Origin: Caballeronia sordidicola
GTDB taxonomy: Bacteria > Pseudomonadota > Gammaproteobacteria > Burkholderiales > Burkholderiaceae
Length of the DNA: 39,143 bases
Reading direction: 5' to 3'
Assembly: GCF_002220365.1 (NCBI RefSeq)
Contig: NZ_MTHB01000042.1
Location: 1-39,143 of the forward strand
In this document: piece after piece, positions 30,321 to 38,955 of the stretch
Numbering within the stretch: position 1 is the stretch's first letter
Layout: each line of letters opens with the position of its first letter
The notes under the pieces: model-generated
Database searches by the model: none
Told to the model about the DNA's origin: nothing
The model's input: the letters and a program-made list of their open reading frames with translations, nothing else
Position numbers and translations under genes: made by a program

Positions 30321-31398
30321 CTAGGGCATCGAGATCCGCGAGTACCGCAATATGCTTATTCATCAAGCGAAATAGTTTTGCTGCTTCAACAAATTCCCCC
30401 TTGCCGGTGACTGGCAGAATTTGTGCGTTACGCGCAAGCAACCTCAGGTCGAGGGAGCGCGCAAGCTGCGTTGCGATGATCTCGTCGCTGGGTCCCTCGA
30501 CCAACAGTACACGTTCAGCAAACATCGCCATGCGGTGCGTGGTGCTGAGTCGAGCGACCAACGCTGCTAACTTGTATCGTTTGAGGATGTCTGCATCATC
30601 GGGAACTTGCGTCGGCGGTTGACGTGCTGAGTTGAAGAACGAAATAAAGGGTAGTTCGCTCAGCTTACGCAGGGGGAGCAGCGATGCCGAATGGGTCGCA
30701 ATCACGATCACCTTTCGCGCATGGTCTGACGGATCTCCAGCGACCCGTTCCATTTCTTCGAGCAGAAAAGCTTGATGCTGGGGGTGCAGCGAAATCTCGG
30801 GTTCGTCGATTAGAAGCGCACCAATCTCGTCATTGTGGATCGCCGCGAGCAGTGCTACGAGTTGAAGGATGCCACTCGCTTCATGATTGGCCGCATAGGA
30901 CTCGCCGCCAGACATCGCCGAGAGTCGGATGTTGAGTCCGTTTTGTGACCACGAAAGTTGTACGCTTCGATCAAATAGCTGCTGGAGGCGTGCTTCAATT
31001 TTTAGGCGTAGATCGGCGCGACTGTCGAGCGCTAGGAGGCTACCTGTGACGCTCTCAAAATTCCACCAGTTCTTTTGGTGAAGAATATGACCGACTGCCG
31101 CATCGGATTGCTCGATTGAACCTGGGTTGAGGAGTGCAGCACGAAAATTTTCAAGGGGACTGCTGCGTCCGGCTGCGAGGAAGTGAGTTTTCCGGCCATG
31201 AATGCTGATGTAATTTGTAGCATCCAGCGCAGTCTTTATGGCCCGTAAGGCGCGAGTCTTGCCGCTACCGTTCGGGCCGACTAATGTAGTGATACCGGGT
31301 CGAATCGTTACAACCCCTTCAGTTGCGGTTTCACCAAGCAGTTGAATCCTAACTCCAAGCGGCCAACGTTGCGCCACGTCATCCGTGTTTGCAATCAC

Positions 31399-31688
31399 CT
31401 TTTAGCCCCGCCCCTCAATTAACTTGTTATAAATGCTTCATTCTATCCCGGGTGGGATATGGACATGCCCAGCGGAATGGCCGGCTGCGCTGTCCTGCTT
31501 CGCATCGAGCCTCCCACGGCCTGGATTCCCACGAGCTAGGCCTGCGGGCTTCGCTTGCGTGCGGTCGGCAAATCAAGCTGGCCGTTGCCTGTCGGGCATT
31601 CTTCCAGGACTTTGCCACCGTCTCAGGGTCTGGGGAGCAATGGAACAGTTATCGGAAGAATCCCATAACTGTTCCATTGATCCCCGGA
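31399..31688. other. Gap with a large hairpin before the hydrolase pseudogene
   Basis: No gene was supported in 31399-31628. At 31629-31688 there is an inverted repeat with 24-base arms (22 of 24 matched, containing CAATGGAACAGTTAT) separated by 12 bases. It lies exactly where the serine-hydrolase frame begins and may be a small insertion. The promoter of the OLD-like gene, reading left, presumably lies near 31410-31450. Confidence 0.5.
31629..31688. repeat. Large inverted repeat (24-base arms)
   Basis: Left arm 31629-31652 and right arm 31665-31688 pair at 22 of 24 positions around a 12-base loop. Both strands happen to encode similar short peptides (QWNSY and PITVPL) because of the symmetry. 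It could be a recombination site, a miniature insertion or a processed hairpin. Nothing similar was seen elsewhere in the window. Confidence 0.7.
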
Positions 31689-32917
31689 CCCCGCATCGTG
31701 ATCGGCATGATCGATAACGGCCGACACCGCATCTTGAGCCATGGCCGTCACAGCGCAGACAACGCAGGCATCCCCGATGGCGGCTCCGTGTTCGAGATCG
31801 GTTCCATCACCAAGGTGTGTACACGCGCTCCTTCTCGCTGACATGGCAGGACGGGCCAAAGCAAGATTCGACGAACCGGTGCAGGATCTCCTCCCTAGCG
31901 GTGTAGTCGTGCCTCAACGCGGCGGCCAGACGATCACGCTGCTGCATCTCTCCACACATTCGTCCGGCCTTCCGAGAATGCCGGACAACTTCAATGACGA
32001 CGATCCCGATCCTTATCGGCATTACACTGTTGACGCGCTTTACCGATTCCTATCGTCACATGAACTCGCGCGATATCGGCGCCATCGAGGAATATTCTAA
32101 TTTCGGCGTCGGCCTGCTGGGCCACGCACTAACGTGCCGTGCAGGCAAGGACTATGAGACGCTGATCCGCGAGCGCATCACGGGCCCGCTGGGTCTGGAC
32201 AGCACGTCGATCAGGCTGTCCAGTTCCATGAGCAGCCGCCTCGTGCCCGGACACGATGCCGCGATGAAGCCAGTGCCAGGATGGAATCTCGGCCCGTCAC
32301 CCTTCGCGGGCGCAGGCGCTTTGCGTTCGACCGTGAACGATCAGCTGACCTTACTGGAGACGATTTTAGGACAGCGAAAATCCGCTCTGGATGACGCGAT
32401 TCAGGACACACTGACGCTCCGTCAACGCGTAGGCGATAAAGACATCGCGCTCGGCTGGGGCGCGAAGGCGATGAGCGACGATGAACTGTTCGGCCACGAC
32501 GGCGGCACGGCGGGTTATCGTTCGATACTGTTGTTCTACCGTCGCGCGCGCGTAGGTGTGGTCTTGCTGTCCAACGCGGCGGTCGAGGTCGGCGACATCG
32601 CGCATCATCTTTTGAATCCGGACATGCTGCTGAAAAAGGCACGGGTGATCGTTCCGATCGACCTGGCCCTGCTGCAATCTTATGCCGGCCGTTATGAATT
32701 GCGCCCGGGCTTCGTGATCACCGTGATCGACGCAGATCATCATTTGATTGCGCAGGCCACTGGCCAGAACGCGCTCGATATCTTCCCCGAAAGCGATCGC
32801 GATTTCTTTGCAAAGTTTGACGCCCAGGTCACGTTTAATGTCGATGACCACGGTGTGGTCGGCTCATTGACGCTACATCAGCATGGCGAGGATTTCCCCG
32901 CGCCGAAGATCGGGTGA
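31689..32917 (+). pseudogene. Beta-lactamase-fold serine hydrolase with two frameshifts
   Basis: The class C beta-lactamase/penicillin-binding-protein-like pattern is clear but spread over three frames. Frame one gives RIVIGMIDNGRHRILSHGR and the catalytic FEIGSITKVCT (SxxK). It shifts near 31825 to ALLLADMAGRAKARFDEP and LLHLSTHSSGLP. It shifts again near 32075 to AIEEYSNFGVGLLG (the YxN motif), then PLGLDSTSIRL and LFGHDGGTAGYRS (the KTG-like motif), and an intact C-terminal part to 32917. All active-site motifs survive, so the decay is recent. The N-terminus, probably with a signal peptide, is lost or replaced by the hairpin region. Confidence 0.8.
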
Positions 32918-32966
32918 GAGAGTTACCGCTTGACCGGCCTCAAGCGCGACCAGACGCCAGCTTGTT

Positions 32967-32985
32967 GTTTCCTTCCTAAGGAAAC
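32967..32985. terminator. Hairpin between convergent genes
   Basis: GTTTCCTT and AAGGAAAC form 8-base arms with a 3-base loop. It lies between the plus-strand hydrolase pseudogene and the minus-strand gene ending at 33010, where a shared terminator would be placed. There is no T tract on either side, so the call is moderate. Confidence 0.4.
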
Positions 32986-33009
32986 CAGCCTAACGACCGC
33001 TGCTTGCCG

Positions 33010-33378
33010 CTATACGCCTGCCCGGTAAGAGCCGGCCTTCAGCGAATCGCTGCACCTTTGCCAGATTTGCCCGACGAGCGGGCTTTGGTAGTTCAGCGTC
33101 AACTCGTTCGTAAATAGCGTAAGCGCATCCGATTGACGCACTGCGCGTGAAGCGGCCAAGTGCTGGCCAGACAACTTTAGCGCCATTTGTCCAAGCATCA
33201 CTCGGTCAAGCCAGCTCGCCGACATCATGTTCCTCGCCAGCCAGATGCGTGCCGATTCGACGACGTGGTCAACGCGCCAAGTTTTCGTCAAAGCGTGCGA
33301 TGCGAGCGCACTCGTCACTAAATAGCAAAGTAGGTGGGTTCGCGCCGCTGGGCTGATCGACTGTCTTGAAGGTGGCAT
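33010..33378 (-). CDS. Protein of unknown function
   Basis: From ATG 33378 the protein has 122 residues and is mostly helical: THLLCYLVTSALASHALTK, VVESARIWLARNMMSASWL and RQSDALTLFTNELTLNYQ. No family is recognised; the longer frame to 33510 adds a doubtful basic N-terminus. The ribosome-binding site is weak. Confidence 0.5.
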   Translation of the reverse strand: MPPSRQSISPAARTHLLCYLVTSALASHALTKTWRVDHVVESARIWLARNMMSASWLDRVMLGQMALKLSGQHLAASRAVRQSDALTLFTNELTLNYQSPLVGQIWQRCSDSLKAGSYRAGV

Positions 33379-34000
33379 ATTTGATTCAGACTCCGGCGAA
33401 GGTGACGCGATGAGGTAGGCACATGTTATCGCCACTCGCACGCGCGATCCACGACGACGTGCGCAACAATCACGGCCGAGAACTGAATTTATCGTCCTAT
33501 CCCCCGACATTCGCCGTTCAACGGCCTACTTACAAGAATGTCGCTGCTGTCGTTCTCCCGGCAGATGGAGAGGGCCGACAAGGCCACGAGCGAGCGGTCA
33601 TGGTCTTGTCGGATCCGACGATGAGCTGCCGGAGTCGACCCCTTCCGGACTTTCGGATTTCTCCAGAGCGGACGCGCATTCACTGGCTGCAGACCTGACC
33701 ACAGAACTCAGACCGGCGCGCGGAATGCTCCGGACCACTATTGCCGCCGAGCGCATTTCACAATACTTCGATATCAACCTGCAACTTCTAGCCGGAGGTT
33801 GAATTGCCTTCCAACTTCGCCGAAGTCAATACCTGCGGCTCATCCACAGACCTAAAGTTCTCGCCGCCTAAAAGCCTTTATCCGAGTAAAAAACACGGAT
33901 GATTCGCAAGATGCTCTTGGTTGGCATCTGAATTCCACCTATCGCGGCATTGGGAACGACAAATGCGTGAAGGGTATCTTTGAATTCGTAGGAACGACCA
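33379..34000. other. Gap of about 620 bases without a supported gene
   Basis: A frame at 33423-33698 has a good GAGG before its ATG but poor protein composition and no family likeness. The minus-strand frame at 33489-33683 has no support either. The region may hold decayed sequence. The 3' part (33880-34000) contains the ribosome-binding site of the gene starting at 34001 and nothing else I can support. Confidence 0.4.
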
Positions 34001-34264
34001 ATGACGAGTGCATCAAAACAGTCGGAGATATGCCCGCGTATGGAATTACAACCGGCACGAAACGCTGACCCGATCCTTGACCATCTCGAAAAAATGATTC
34101 GTCGAACAGCAAAACTCGGACGTACTGCCCGTAATCAGGGGATGGGCCGACAGTACTGGATCGATCGAATCAATGCTGTGATTAACGAGATTACTTTGCT
34201 TTCCTCTCAGAAGCTGCGCGCAGATCTGCTGCTTAGTGAACTTAGATCTTACGATCGTGGATGA
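34001..34264 (+). CDS. Small helical protein
   Basis: An 87-residue protein from an ATG with AGGA 7 bases ahead. The second half is a likely helix pair (DPILDHLEKMIRRTAKLG, then YWIDRINAVINEITLL and LRADLLLSELRSYDRG). No family is recognised. It precedes the histidine kinase by about 165 bases on the same strand. Confidence 0.5.
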   Translation: MTSASKQSEICPRMELQPARNADPILDHLEKMIRRTAKLGRTARNQGMGRQYWIDRINAVINEITLLSSQKLRADLLLSELRSYDRG

Positions 34265-34267
34265 ACA

Positions 34268-34281
34268 CCCGATGCATCGGG
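34268..34281. promoter_or_regulatory. 14-bp palindrome between the small gene and the kinase
   Basis: CCCGATGCATCGGG is a perfect 14-base palindrome 150 bases ahead of the kinase gene. It may be an operator; it lacks the T tract of a terminator. Confidence 0.3.
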
Positions 34282-34429
34282 AACAATAAGGTGCGAGCTT
34301 TCTCTCGTTCCCCAATACACGGAGAGCGGCTCCGATGAAGATACGACCAGCTTTCACTCGCAAACACAACGCCCTCGTCGGCGCTCCGGTCTGCGTCCCG
34401 TTGGCGCAATGAAATGAGGAGGTGTTGCA

Positions 34430-35566
34430 ATGATGCATGAGTTTCTGGCGAACAACCGTCAAGCTCTGATAGAGCGGTGTAGAGCGAAGGTGGCGCAAAG
34501 GCCCGCACGGGCTGCAACCGCGCAGCAACTTCAAAATGGCGTGCCGCTATTCTTGGAGCAGATCATTCGAACGCTCCGAGTCGAACAAACGGACGAGCCA
34601 ATGGAAGGCCGCAAGATTTCGGGGCCCTCCAACGGTGCAGCAACGCGGTCTGAAGTCGGAGCAACTGCCGCCCAACACGGACGCGAGCTTTTGAAACTCG
34701 GTTTTTCGGTTGACCAAGTGGTTCACGATTATGGCGACTTATGCCAGGCGATAACGGATCTCGCGTACGAGCGTGACGCGCCGTTTGAGGTAGATGAGTT
34801 CCGGACGCTCAATCGCTGCTTAGATAACGCGATTGCAGATGCAGTGACAGAGTTTAGCTACCAGCGCGATGACGCGCTCGAAGAAGAACACGCTCGCGAG
34901 GCGAAGCAGCAGCAGGGATTTTTCGCCCAAGAGTTGCGTAACCTTCTCAGCAAAGCAGCGCTTGCGTTTGCCGCAGTCAAAACCGGCAATCTAAATGTAA
35001 ACGGTGCCACGGGATCAGTACTAGAACGCAGTTTAACGGGGCTGCGCGATATGATCGATCAGTCGCTGGCAGAAGTTCGGGTTGCGGCGGGAAAGCCCGT
35101 CCAATCCCAAATGTTTTCAGTTGCTGAGTTCATCGCGGAAGTCAAATACGCTGCAGACCTTGCGGCTCAGGTTCGCGGTTGTGTTTTGACGGTTTCGCCT
35201 GTCGATGGTGAACTGGCCGTCAGCGGCGATCGTGATTTGCTTTATTCGGCCGTTGGGAATTTGCTGCAAAACGCTTTTGCATTCACACATAGCCACACCG
35301 AGGTGACATTGAACGCCTACGCGGTCGCCGATCGCGTCCTGATCGATGTAACGGATCATTGCGGTGGACTTCGAGCGGGTGACGCAGAGAAAATGTTTCT
35401 ACCGTTCACGCTAGACAGTGCGGACAAGTCAGGCCTCCGGCTAGGTCTTTCGATCGCGCGGCGTGGCGTTGAGTCCAGCGACGGTGCTCTCACCGTACGC
35501 AATATTCCTGACACTGGGTGCGTCTTTACTATCAGCCTACCTCGATATGCAATGACAGGTCGATGA
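34430..35566 (+). CDS. Sensor histidine kinase-like protein lacking the phospho-acceptor His
   Basis: The 378-residue protein has an RsbR-like or RibT-like helical input part (LANNRQALIERCRAKVAQRP, then GRELLKLGFSVDQVVHDYGD) and a HisKA-type dimer helix and an HATPase domain. Where the family normally has AHELRN, this protein has FFAQELRNLLSKAA: the codon is CAA, giving Gln at 167. The ATPase motifs look complete: N box GNLLQNAFAFTHS, G1 DHCGGLRAGDAEKMFLPF, G2 GLRLGLSIARRGV and a terminal GCVFTISLP. It could be a regulator that no longer transfers phosphate. GAGGAGGTG precedes the ATG at 34430. The neighbouring receiver gene is convergent. Confidence 0.85.
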   Translation: MMHEFLANNRQALIERCRAKVAQRPARAATAQQLQNGVPLFLEQIIRTLRVEQTDEPMEGRKISGPSNGAATRSEVGATAAQHGRELLKLGFSVDQVVHDYGDLCQAITDLAYERDAPFEVDEFRTLNRCLDNAIADAVTEFSYQRDDALEEEHAREAKQQQGFFAQELRNLLSKAALAFAAVKTGNLNVNGATGSVLERSLTGLRDMIDQSLAEVRVAAGKPVQSQMFSVAEFIAEVKYAADLAAQVRGCVLTVSPVDGELAVSGDRDLLYSAVGNLLQNAFAFTHSHTEVTLNAYAVADRVLIDVTDHCGGLRAGDAEKMFLPFTLDSADKSGLRLGLSIARRGVESSDGALTVRNIPDTGCVFTISLPRYAMTGR

Positions 35567-35664
35567 ACGCGACGTCCAACATTCGATGCAGTGAGTTTGA
35601 CGCCTCGGACGTCACCCGCGATGCCCAGCGGCTTCACGATCGGACCATCGTTCGAAGCCGGTGA

Positions 35665-36042
35665 CTACGCGTGTGCGAAAGTCACGACGAGGGTGAGCAA
35701 ATTGGCTGGCGATTGGCCCTTCTGAAAATAGCCGTCGAATTCCTGGTCCGCGAGATGTCGGCAGACCTTTGCTTCATCTAATGCAGTAAAAGCGACGGTC
35801 GCGATACCACTGATGTGCTTATTCTGCCGCAGTGCTAGAGCGGCCTGGACGCCGATCGTGATGGCTTCCAGTCCGCCGAAAGCCACACGGCATGCCATGC
35901 TTTCGAAGGATAGAAAGGCCGCCATTGCTTCGGCCGCATTGTGATTGTCGTCGACCACCAGAACTCGTAGTTGTATGCCGCCAAGGTCAAAGCTGCGCTT
36001 AGTCCATGGATGCGAGGCGATTTTGCTGAGATTTGAATGCAT
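35665..36042 (-). CDS. Receiver-domain protein missing the phospho-acceptor Asp
   Basis: A 125-residue protein from ATG 36042 (GGAG at 6 bases). It begins like a response-regulator receiver (RVLVVDDNHNAAEAMAAF, with acidic pair at 31-32) and ends like one (VAFTALDEAKVCRHL with Thr 86, then FDGYFQKGQSPANL with Lys 108). The segment between about 62 and 68 is too short: GLEAITIGV joins AALALRQNKHISG directly. The normal third strand with the Asp (about 25 residues) is absent, with no frame loss. The receiver therefore cannot be phosphorylated. The reading frame is otherwise open and convincing. Confidence 0.75.
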   Translation of the reverse strand: MHSNLSKIASHPWTKRSFDLGGIQLRVLVVDDNHNAAEAMAAFLSFESMACRVAFGGLEAITIGVQAALALRQNKHISGIATVAFTALDEAKVCRHLADQEFDGYFQKGQSPANLLTLVVTFAHA

Positions 36043-36485
36043 TTGATCTCCGGGATAAAGACCAATACGCATCCCGCGTGCCGCGTCGGGTTTTTGTTCA
36101 AGACAGAGGCTAATAAATAGCAACATCCTTGAACAATCCGCGGCGAACTATTTCCCGAGGTTTTCATAAATCATTCCAACCTCAAGTAGGTTGGGAGCGG
36201 CTTGAAGCGCGGAGGTTGTCGACAATCTATCCTGCGATGTCGAATGACCGGAGTTGGCCGACAAGAGGCGGTCACGCCTGCCAGACACACGGCCACTCGA
36301 TGCACCCTCTGCGCTCACAAAAACACATCGGTCAAGAATTGTCGCCCGACACGCGCGGTATGAATGGATCTGAGCGCTCTGTTAGCCGTCCTCGGGCAGC
36401 CGTGCTCTCCAGATAAGACGCTCAACTTGCGCATTGAATATTCGTTATAAATAACGGAAAATAGAAACCTCGCCCCGAGGTCAAT
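36043..36485. other. Gap of about 440 bases before the AT-hook gene
   Basis: No supported gene. At 36443-36456 a perfect palindrome CGTTAT-AA-ATAACG lies about 30 bases before the ATG of the next gene, suited to an operator. A weak promoter may be TTGAAT (36434-36439) with an AT-rich stretch near 36456-36462. The frame on the minus strand at 36315-36518 has no support. Confidence 0.45.
36443..36456. promoter_or_regulatory. Palindromic operator candidate of the AT-hook gene
   Basis: Six-base arms CGTTAT and ATAACG separated by AA form a perfect palindrome just ahead of the gene at 36486, which encodes a probable DNA-binding protein. Autoregulation is a natural guess but is not shown. Confidence 0.5.
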
Positions 36486-37034
36486 ATGCGTAACGTTACG
36501 AATAATGAGACGGCTCAAGCAAGCAATCAGGAAGCCAAGCGCGGTCGTGGCCGGCCACGAAATCCGGATGCGATGACCAACGCGCAGCGGCAGGCCGCTT
36601 ACCGGCAGCGACAGCGTGCTGTCTCAATTAATGTAACAGTAACGAAAAATGATGGCCTGCCACACCAGATGCAGATTTTGCGCGCCGAGTTATCCGAGGC
36701 TCGCCATGTACTGACTCAGCTGCGTCTCGAGCAAGAGCAGGCATCTTCCGCCGCAGAATCGGATAGGCGCGAAGCTTTGATGCTGCGTAAGCGGCTCGCG
36801 CGGGCCGAGGCTGCATTGAGCGCCGTGAAGGCCACTCCAGCAGGTAACGACCGTGGTCCGAGTTTCGAGGTGATGCTTAAACTGCTTGCGATGGCGTGCA
36901 CGCGCAAGCCTCTGAAGGCCCAGCTTGCTATTCGCGAATCGGAGCTCTGGCGCAACGGCGTGGTCAGCGCGTCGGGCGTCTCGGAAGAACAGATGAAGCA
37001 GGTGGCCGCCGCGCTCGCAGGCAAGCTGATTTAG
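36486..37034 (+). CDS. AT-hook and coiled-coil protein
   Basis: A 182-residue protein with an AT-hook-like core RGRGRPRNPDAMT (19-31), then QRQAAYRQRQRAVSINVTV, a long coiled coil (about 60-115: EARHVLTQLRLEQEQASS, then RREALMLRKRLARAEAAL) and a helical end. This plan resembles KfrA-like plasmid proteins and uncharacterised Burkholderia proteins. It probably binds AT-rich DNA. GAGG lies 6 bases ahead of the ATG. Confidence 0.7.
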   Translation: MRNVTNNETAQASNQEAKRGRGRPRNPDAMTNAQRQAAYRQRQRAVSINVTVTKNDGLPHQMQILRAELSEARHVLTQLRLEQEQASSAAESDRREALMLRKRLARAEAALSAVKATPAGNDRGPSFEVMLKLLAMACTRKPLKAQLAIRESELWRNGVVSASGVSEEQMKQVAAALAGKLI

Positions 37035-37163
37035 CCAGGGGACGTTTGACGACTGGGGCGACAAAGTACGTTTAGCCGTTCCGTCCCAGTTAAAGCTAAC
37101 TTTGATCGATACAACACATCGTTCTTTGAGCCGGCGTTCTCGACGTTCAACACTTCGCGCGAT

Positions 37164-37424
37164 ATGCTTGGTCTCCATGTTGATCGCTTCGATAACAGCG
37201 GCCTTACTCTTCCGCTAACGGCAAACACTATGACGCGCATGATTCAAATTAGTCCAGGCGTTGCGTTCGCGGCCGTCGTACTTTCCCCCGAATGGTGCCT
37301 TATTGCGACCGGCGACCTTAGGGCCGCCCCTGCTCCGGTAAGCAACTCAGCATCCGCAGCTGACCGCGCTTCAACCATCGTCATGAGTGCTACCCGCGAT
37401 ATCGAGCAGCTCGACTTGCTTTAG
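37164..37424 (+). CDS. Doubtful 86-residue protein
   Basis: A frame in the gap between two supported genes. The middle part (MIQISPGVAFAAVVLSPEW) looks like a short hydrophobic segment but the rest is low in complexity (APAPVSNSASAADRASTI). No ribosome-binding site stands out. Listed only because the gap is long. Confidence 0.2.
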   Translation: MLGLHVDRFDNSGLTLPLTANTMTRMIQISPGVAFAAVVLSPEWCLIATGDLRAAPAPVSNSASAADRASTIVMSATRDIEQLDLL

Positions 37425-37510
37425 TCGCCAATCGGGTTTTCTCATCGGGATAGCATTACGCTGCAGCCCTGTGCCAATCGTTATAGGTCGTGCGCTAATC
37501 CAAACTACAG

Positions 37511-38164
37511 ATGACTATTGATAACGATACCGAAGCCAATGGATCACACCCCCCGCTCCGCTATCGCTCGCGTGCAGACCGCGAAGCAGCACTGCGCGCT
37601 GTGCGAGACGCTGAGTGTCAAGCGCTCTCGCAGCGCATCCAAGCGTCTCGCGCAACTCAGAACAGACATGAGCGCGAAGGTTCTCAACGTAGGCAACTTG
37701 CCGACATCCAGGCATTCCGCGCCCTGATGCTGAATGCCTTGGAACACCCACTCGCCAAAACGACATCACCTCGATCAGGTTCATTGGCTTTGTTTAAAAG
37801 CGTCTGCGCGCTGATTAAACAACGCAGCGGCGAAGATCCAAGTTTTCTGACGCCAAACCTGAGCAAAAGCATGCCGTTTTTCTACAAAATGGTGTCGACC
37901 CCTGCCGCCTGGATCGCCGTCGCAGACCGACTCGCCGACCACACAAGGGCAGGCCTCACGCGAGAAATGACGGCGCTCGGACCGTTCGCAGGATTGAGAG
38001 TTAGTATCCGTTCGATACTGATTAATGCAGGCATCAACGACGTCATTCAGCTACGTGCCGCAATCGCCGCACGCTCGATCGTGCTCGATCACGACATCGC
38101 GAGCAACGGATTAACCCGCCGACGCTGGACCGAATTGCACGAATGGATCGACCAGCAAGTCTAG
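37511..38164 (+). CDS. Protein of unknown function
   Basis: A 217-residue protein with a charged N-terminus that could be a coiled coil (RADREAALRAVRDAECQAL, SQRIQASRATQNRHER) and a helical C-terminal domain (IKQRSGEDPSFLTPN, AAWIAVADRLADHTRAG, RSILINAGINDVIQLRAAIA). No family is recognised and the ATG lacks a strong ribosome-binding site. Codon use fits the replicon. Confidence 0.6.
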   Translation: MTIDNDTEANGSHPPLRYRSRADREAALRAVRDAECQALSQRIQASRATQNRHEREGSQRRQLADIQAFRALMLNALEHPLAKTTSPRSGSLALFKSVCALIKQRSGEDPSFLTPNLSKSMPFFYKMVSTPAAWIAVADRLADHTRAGLTREMTALGPFAGLRVSIRSILINAGINDVIQLRAAIAARSIVLDHDIASNGLTRRRWTELHEWIDQQV

Positions 38165-38493
38165 ACCACGCCGCGCGGCGAGCAGCGATGCCGACAAGAA
38201 TGGTCGAACCGTATGCCAGAAGTCCGGAAGACCTTATCCGGTGCGTGAGGCGTAGTGGAACGGAAAACAGAACGCCCACGTTAGCCCCTTGACGTACTCC
38301 ATCAGCGCTCATCACGGCAGCCAGGCCCGGGCGACGCGTCTGTCCCGTCTTCGCCCACCACAGCCGCGCCAACAGGCGCGCAGACACACGTGAGATTCGC
38401 AGCATCCTTCACCCTCCTGGGAAAGGGTTCGGTGCGACTCGGTATGCAAAACGCGGAAAGATATTCGCTCGCCGGCGCCCCGTCTCACGCACC
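38165..38493. other. Gap of about 330 bases without a supported gene
   Basis: Frames on the minus strand here (38043-38405 and 38312-38497) are Arg-rich shadows with no family likeness. No hairpin, repeat or promoter was supported. Confidence 0.4.
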
Positions 38494-38901
38494 TCATCCC
38501 TTTGCAGCCAACACCTTAAAGTCTGTGCCGGCGCTGGCCAACAGGGCCATCACCGCCGGTCGTCCCATCTCTATCTGCAACCACGCGGGCGCGTCCCCCA
38601 GCGCGATACTCACCGCGCGATCAGGCGCAAACGCGCCGAAGACACGCGCAGAAACGACCTGAGCAATTCGAGTCTGTTCACTGCGAGTAGGCGTGCGCTT
38701 TCCAGCGTTCGAGATTTCCTTGGAGATAGCGCGGGTGACCCGCGCGGTGCGCCGGATCGGCGGAATCCAAGTGCGCAACGCCTCGGCCATGCCTGGCTCC
38801 AGCCCCAGTGAGAATCCCATCCGGAAGGCCTTTGCTTGCTCCGCAGGTGGGTTGGGCGGGCGCCAGCATTCGTAAGCGGCTCGGCCCGACCGTTTCGCCA
38901 T
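38494..38901 (-). CDS. Protein of unknown function next to an IS66-type element
   Basis: A 135-residue protein, helical and basic: AEQAKAFRMGFSLGLEPG, RTARVTRAISKEISNAGK and EMGRPAVMALLASAGTDF. No family is recognised. Its start is 54 bases from the ATG of the IS66 tnpA gene, on the opposite strand. Possibly it was truncated or overlapped by that element, whose left end was not identified. Confidence 0.45.
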   Translation of the reverse strand: MAKRSGRAAYECWRPPNPPAEQAKAFRMGFSLGLEPGMAEALRTWIPPIRRTARVTRAISKEISNAGKRTPTRSEQTRIAQVVSARVFGAFAPDRAVSIALGDAPAWLQIEMGRPAVMALLASAGTDFKVLAAKG

Positions 38902-38955
38902 GCTGACTTTTCCAAAGCATGATGAGGGCGTTCAGATCAACGGAGCCAGTCAGCC

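Larger units (their letters stand above)
28277..31398 (-). pseudogene. OLD-like AAA-ATPase/TOPRIM nuclease split by an IS
   Basis: Reading 31398-30321 and then 29079-28277, with the IS and one CTAG removed, gives one uninterrupted 626-residue protein. The N-terminal part has Walker A GPNGSGKT (41-48), signature MSGGES (162-167), Walker B ALLIDEPEISLHP and switch IATHSA. A TOPRIM domain follows with VLLVEGPSDE (Glu 301) and VLADLDA (Asp 355 and 357). The remaining C-terminal 270 residues are helical. OLD/GajA-type enzymes are ATP-controlled DNA nucleases, several of them anti-phage. The start is GTG 31398. As it stands the gene makes only a 362-residue fragment, ending KR inside the IS. Confidence 0.85.

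Noticed and set aside
33423..33698. Plus-strand frame of 91 residues with a good ribosome-binding site
   Set aside because: Composition changes along its length and it has no protein-like core; not enough support.
38043..38405. Arg-rich minus-strand protein of 120 residues
   Set aside because: It overlaps a better plus-strand gene, has poor composition and no family pattern; a shadow frame.
38874..38955. Assigning the left inverted repeat of the IS66 element at GTAAGC
   Set aside because: The right end is outside the window, so the repeat cannot be confirmed, and the stretch also encodes the start of the gene at 38494-38901.
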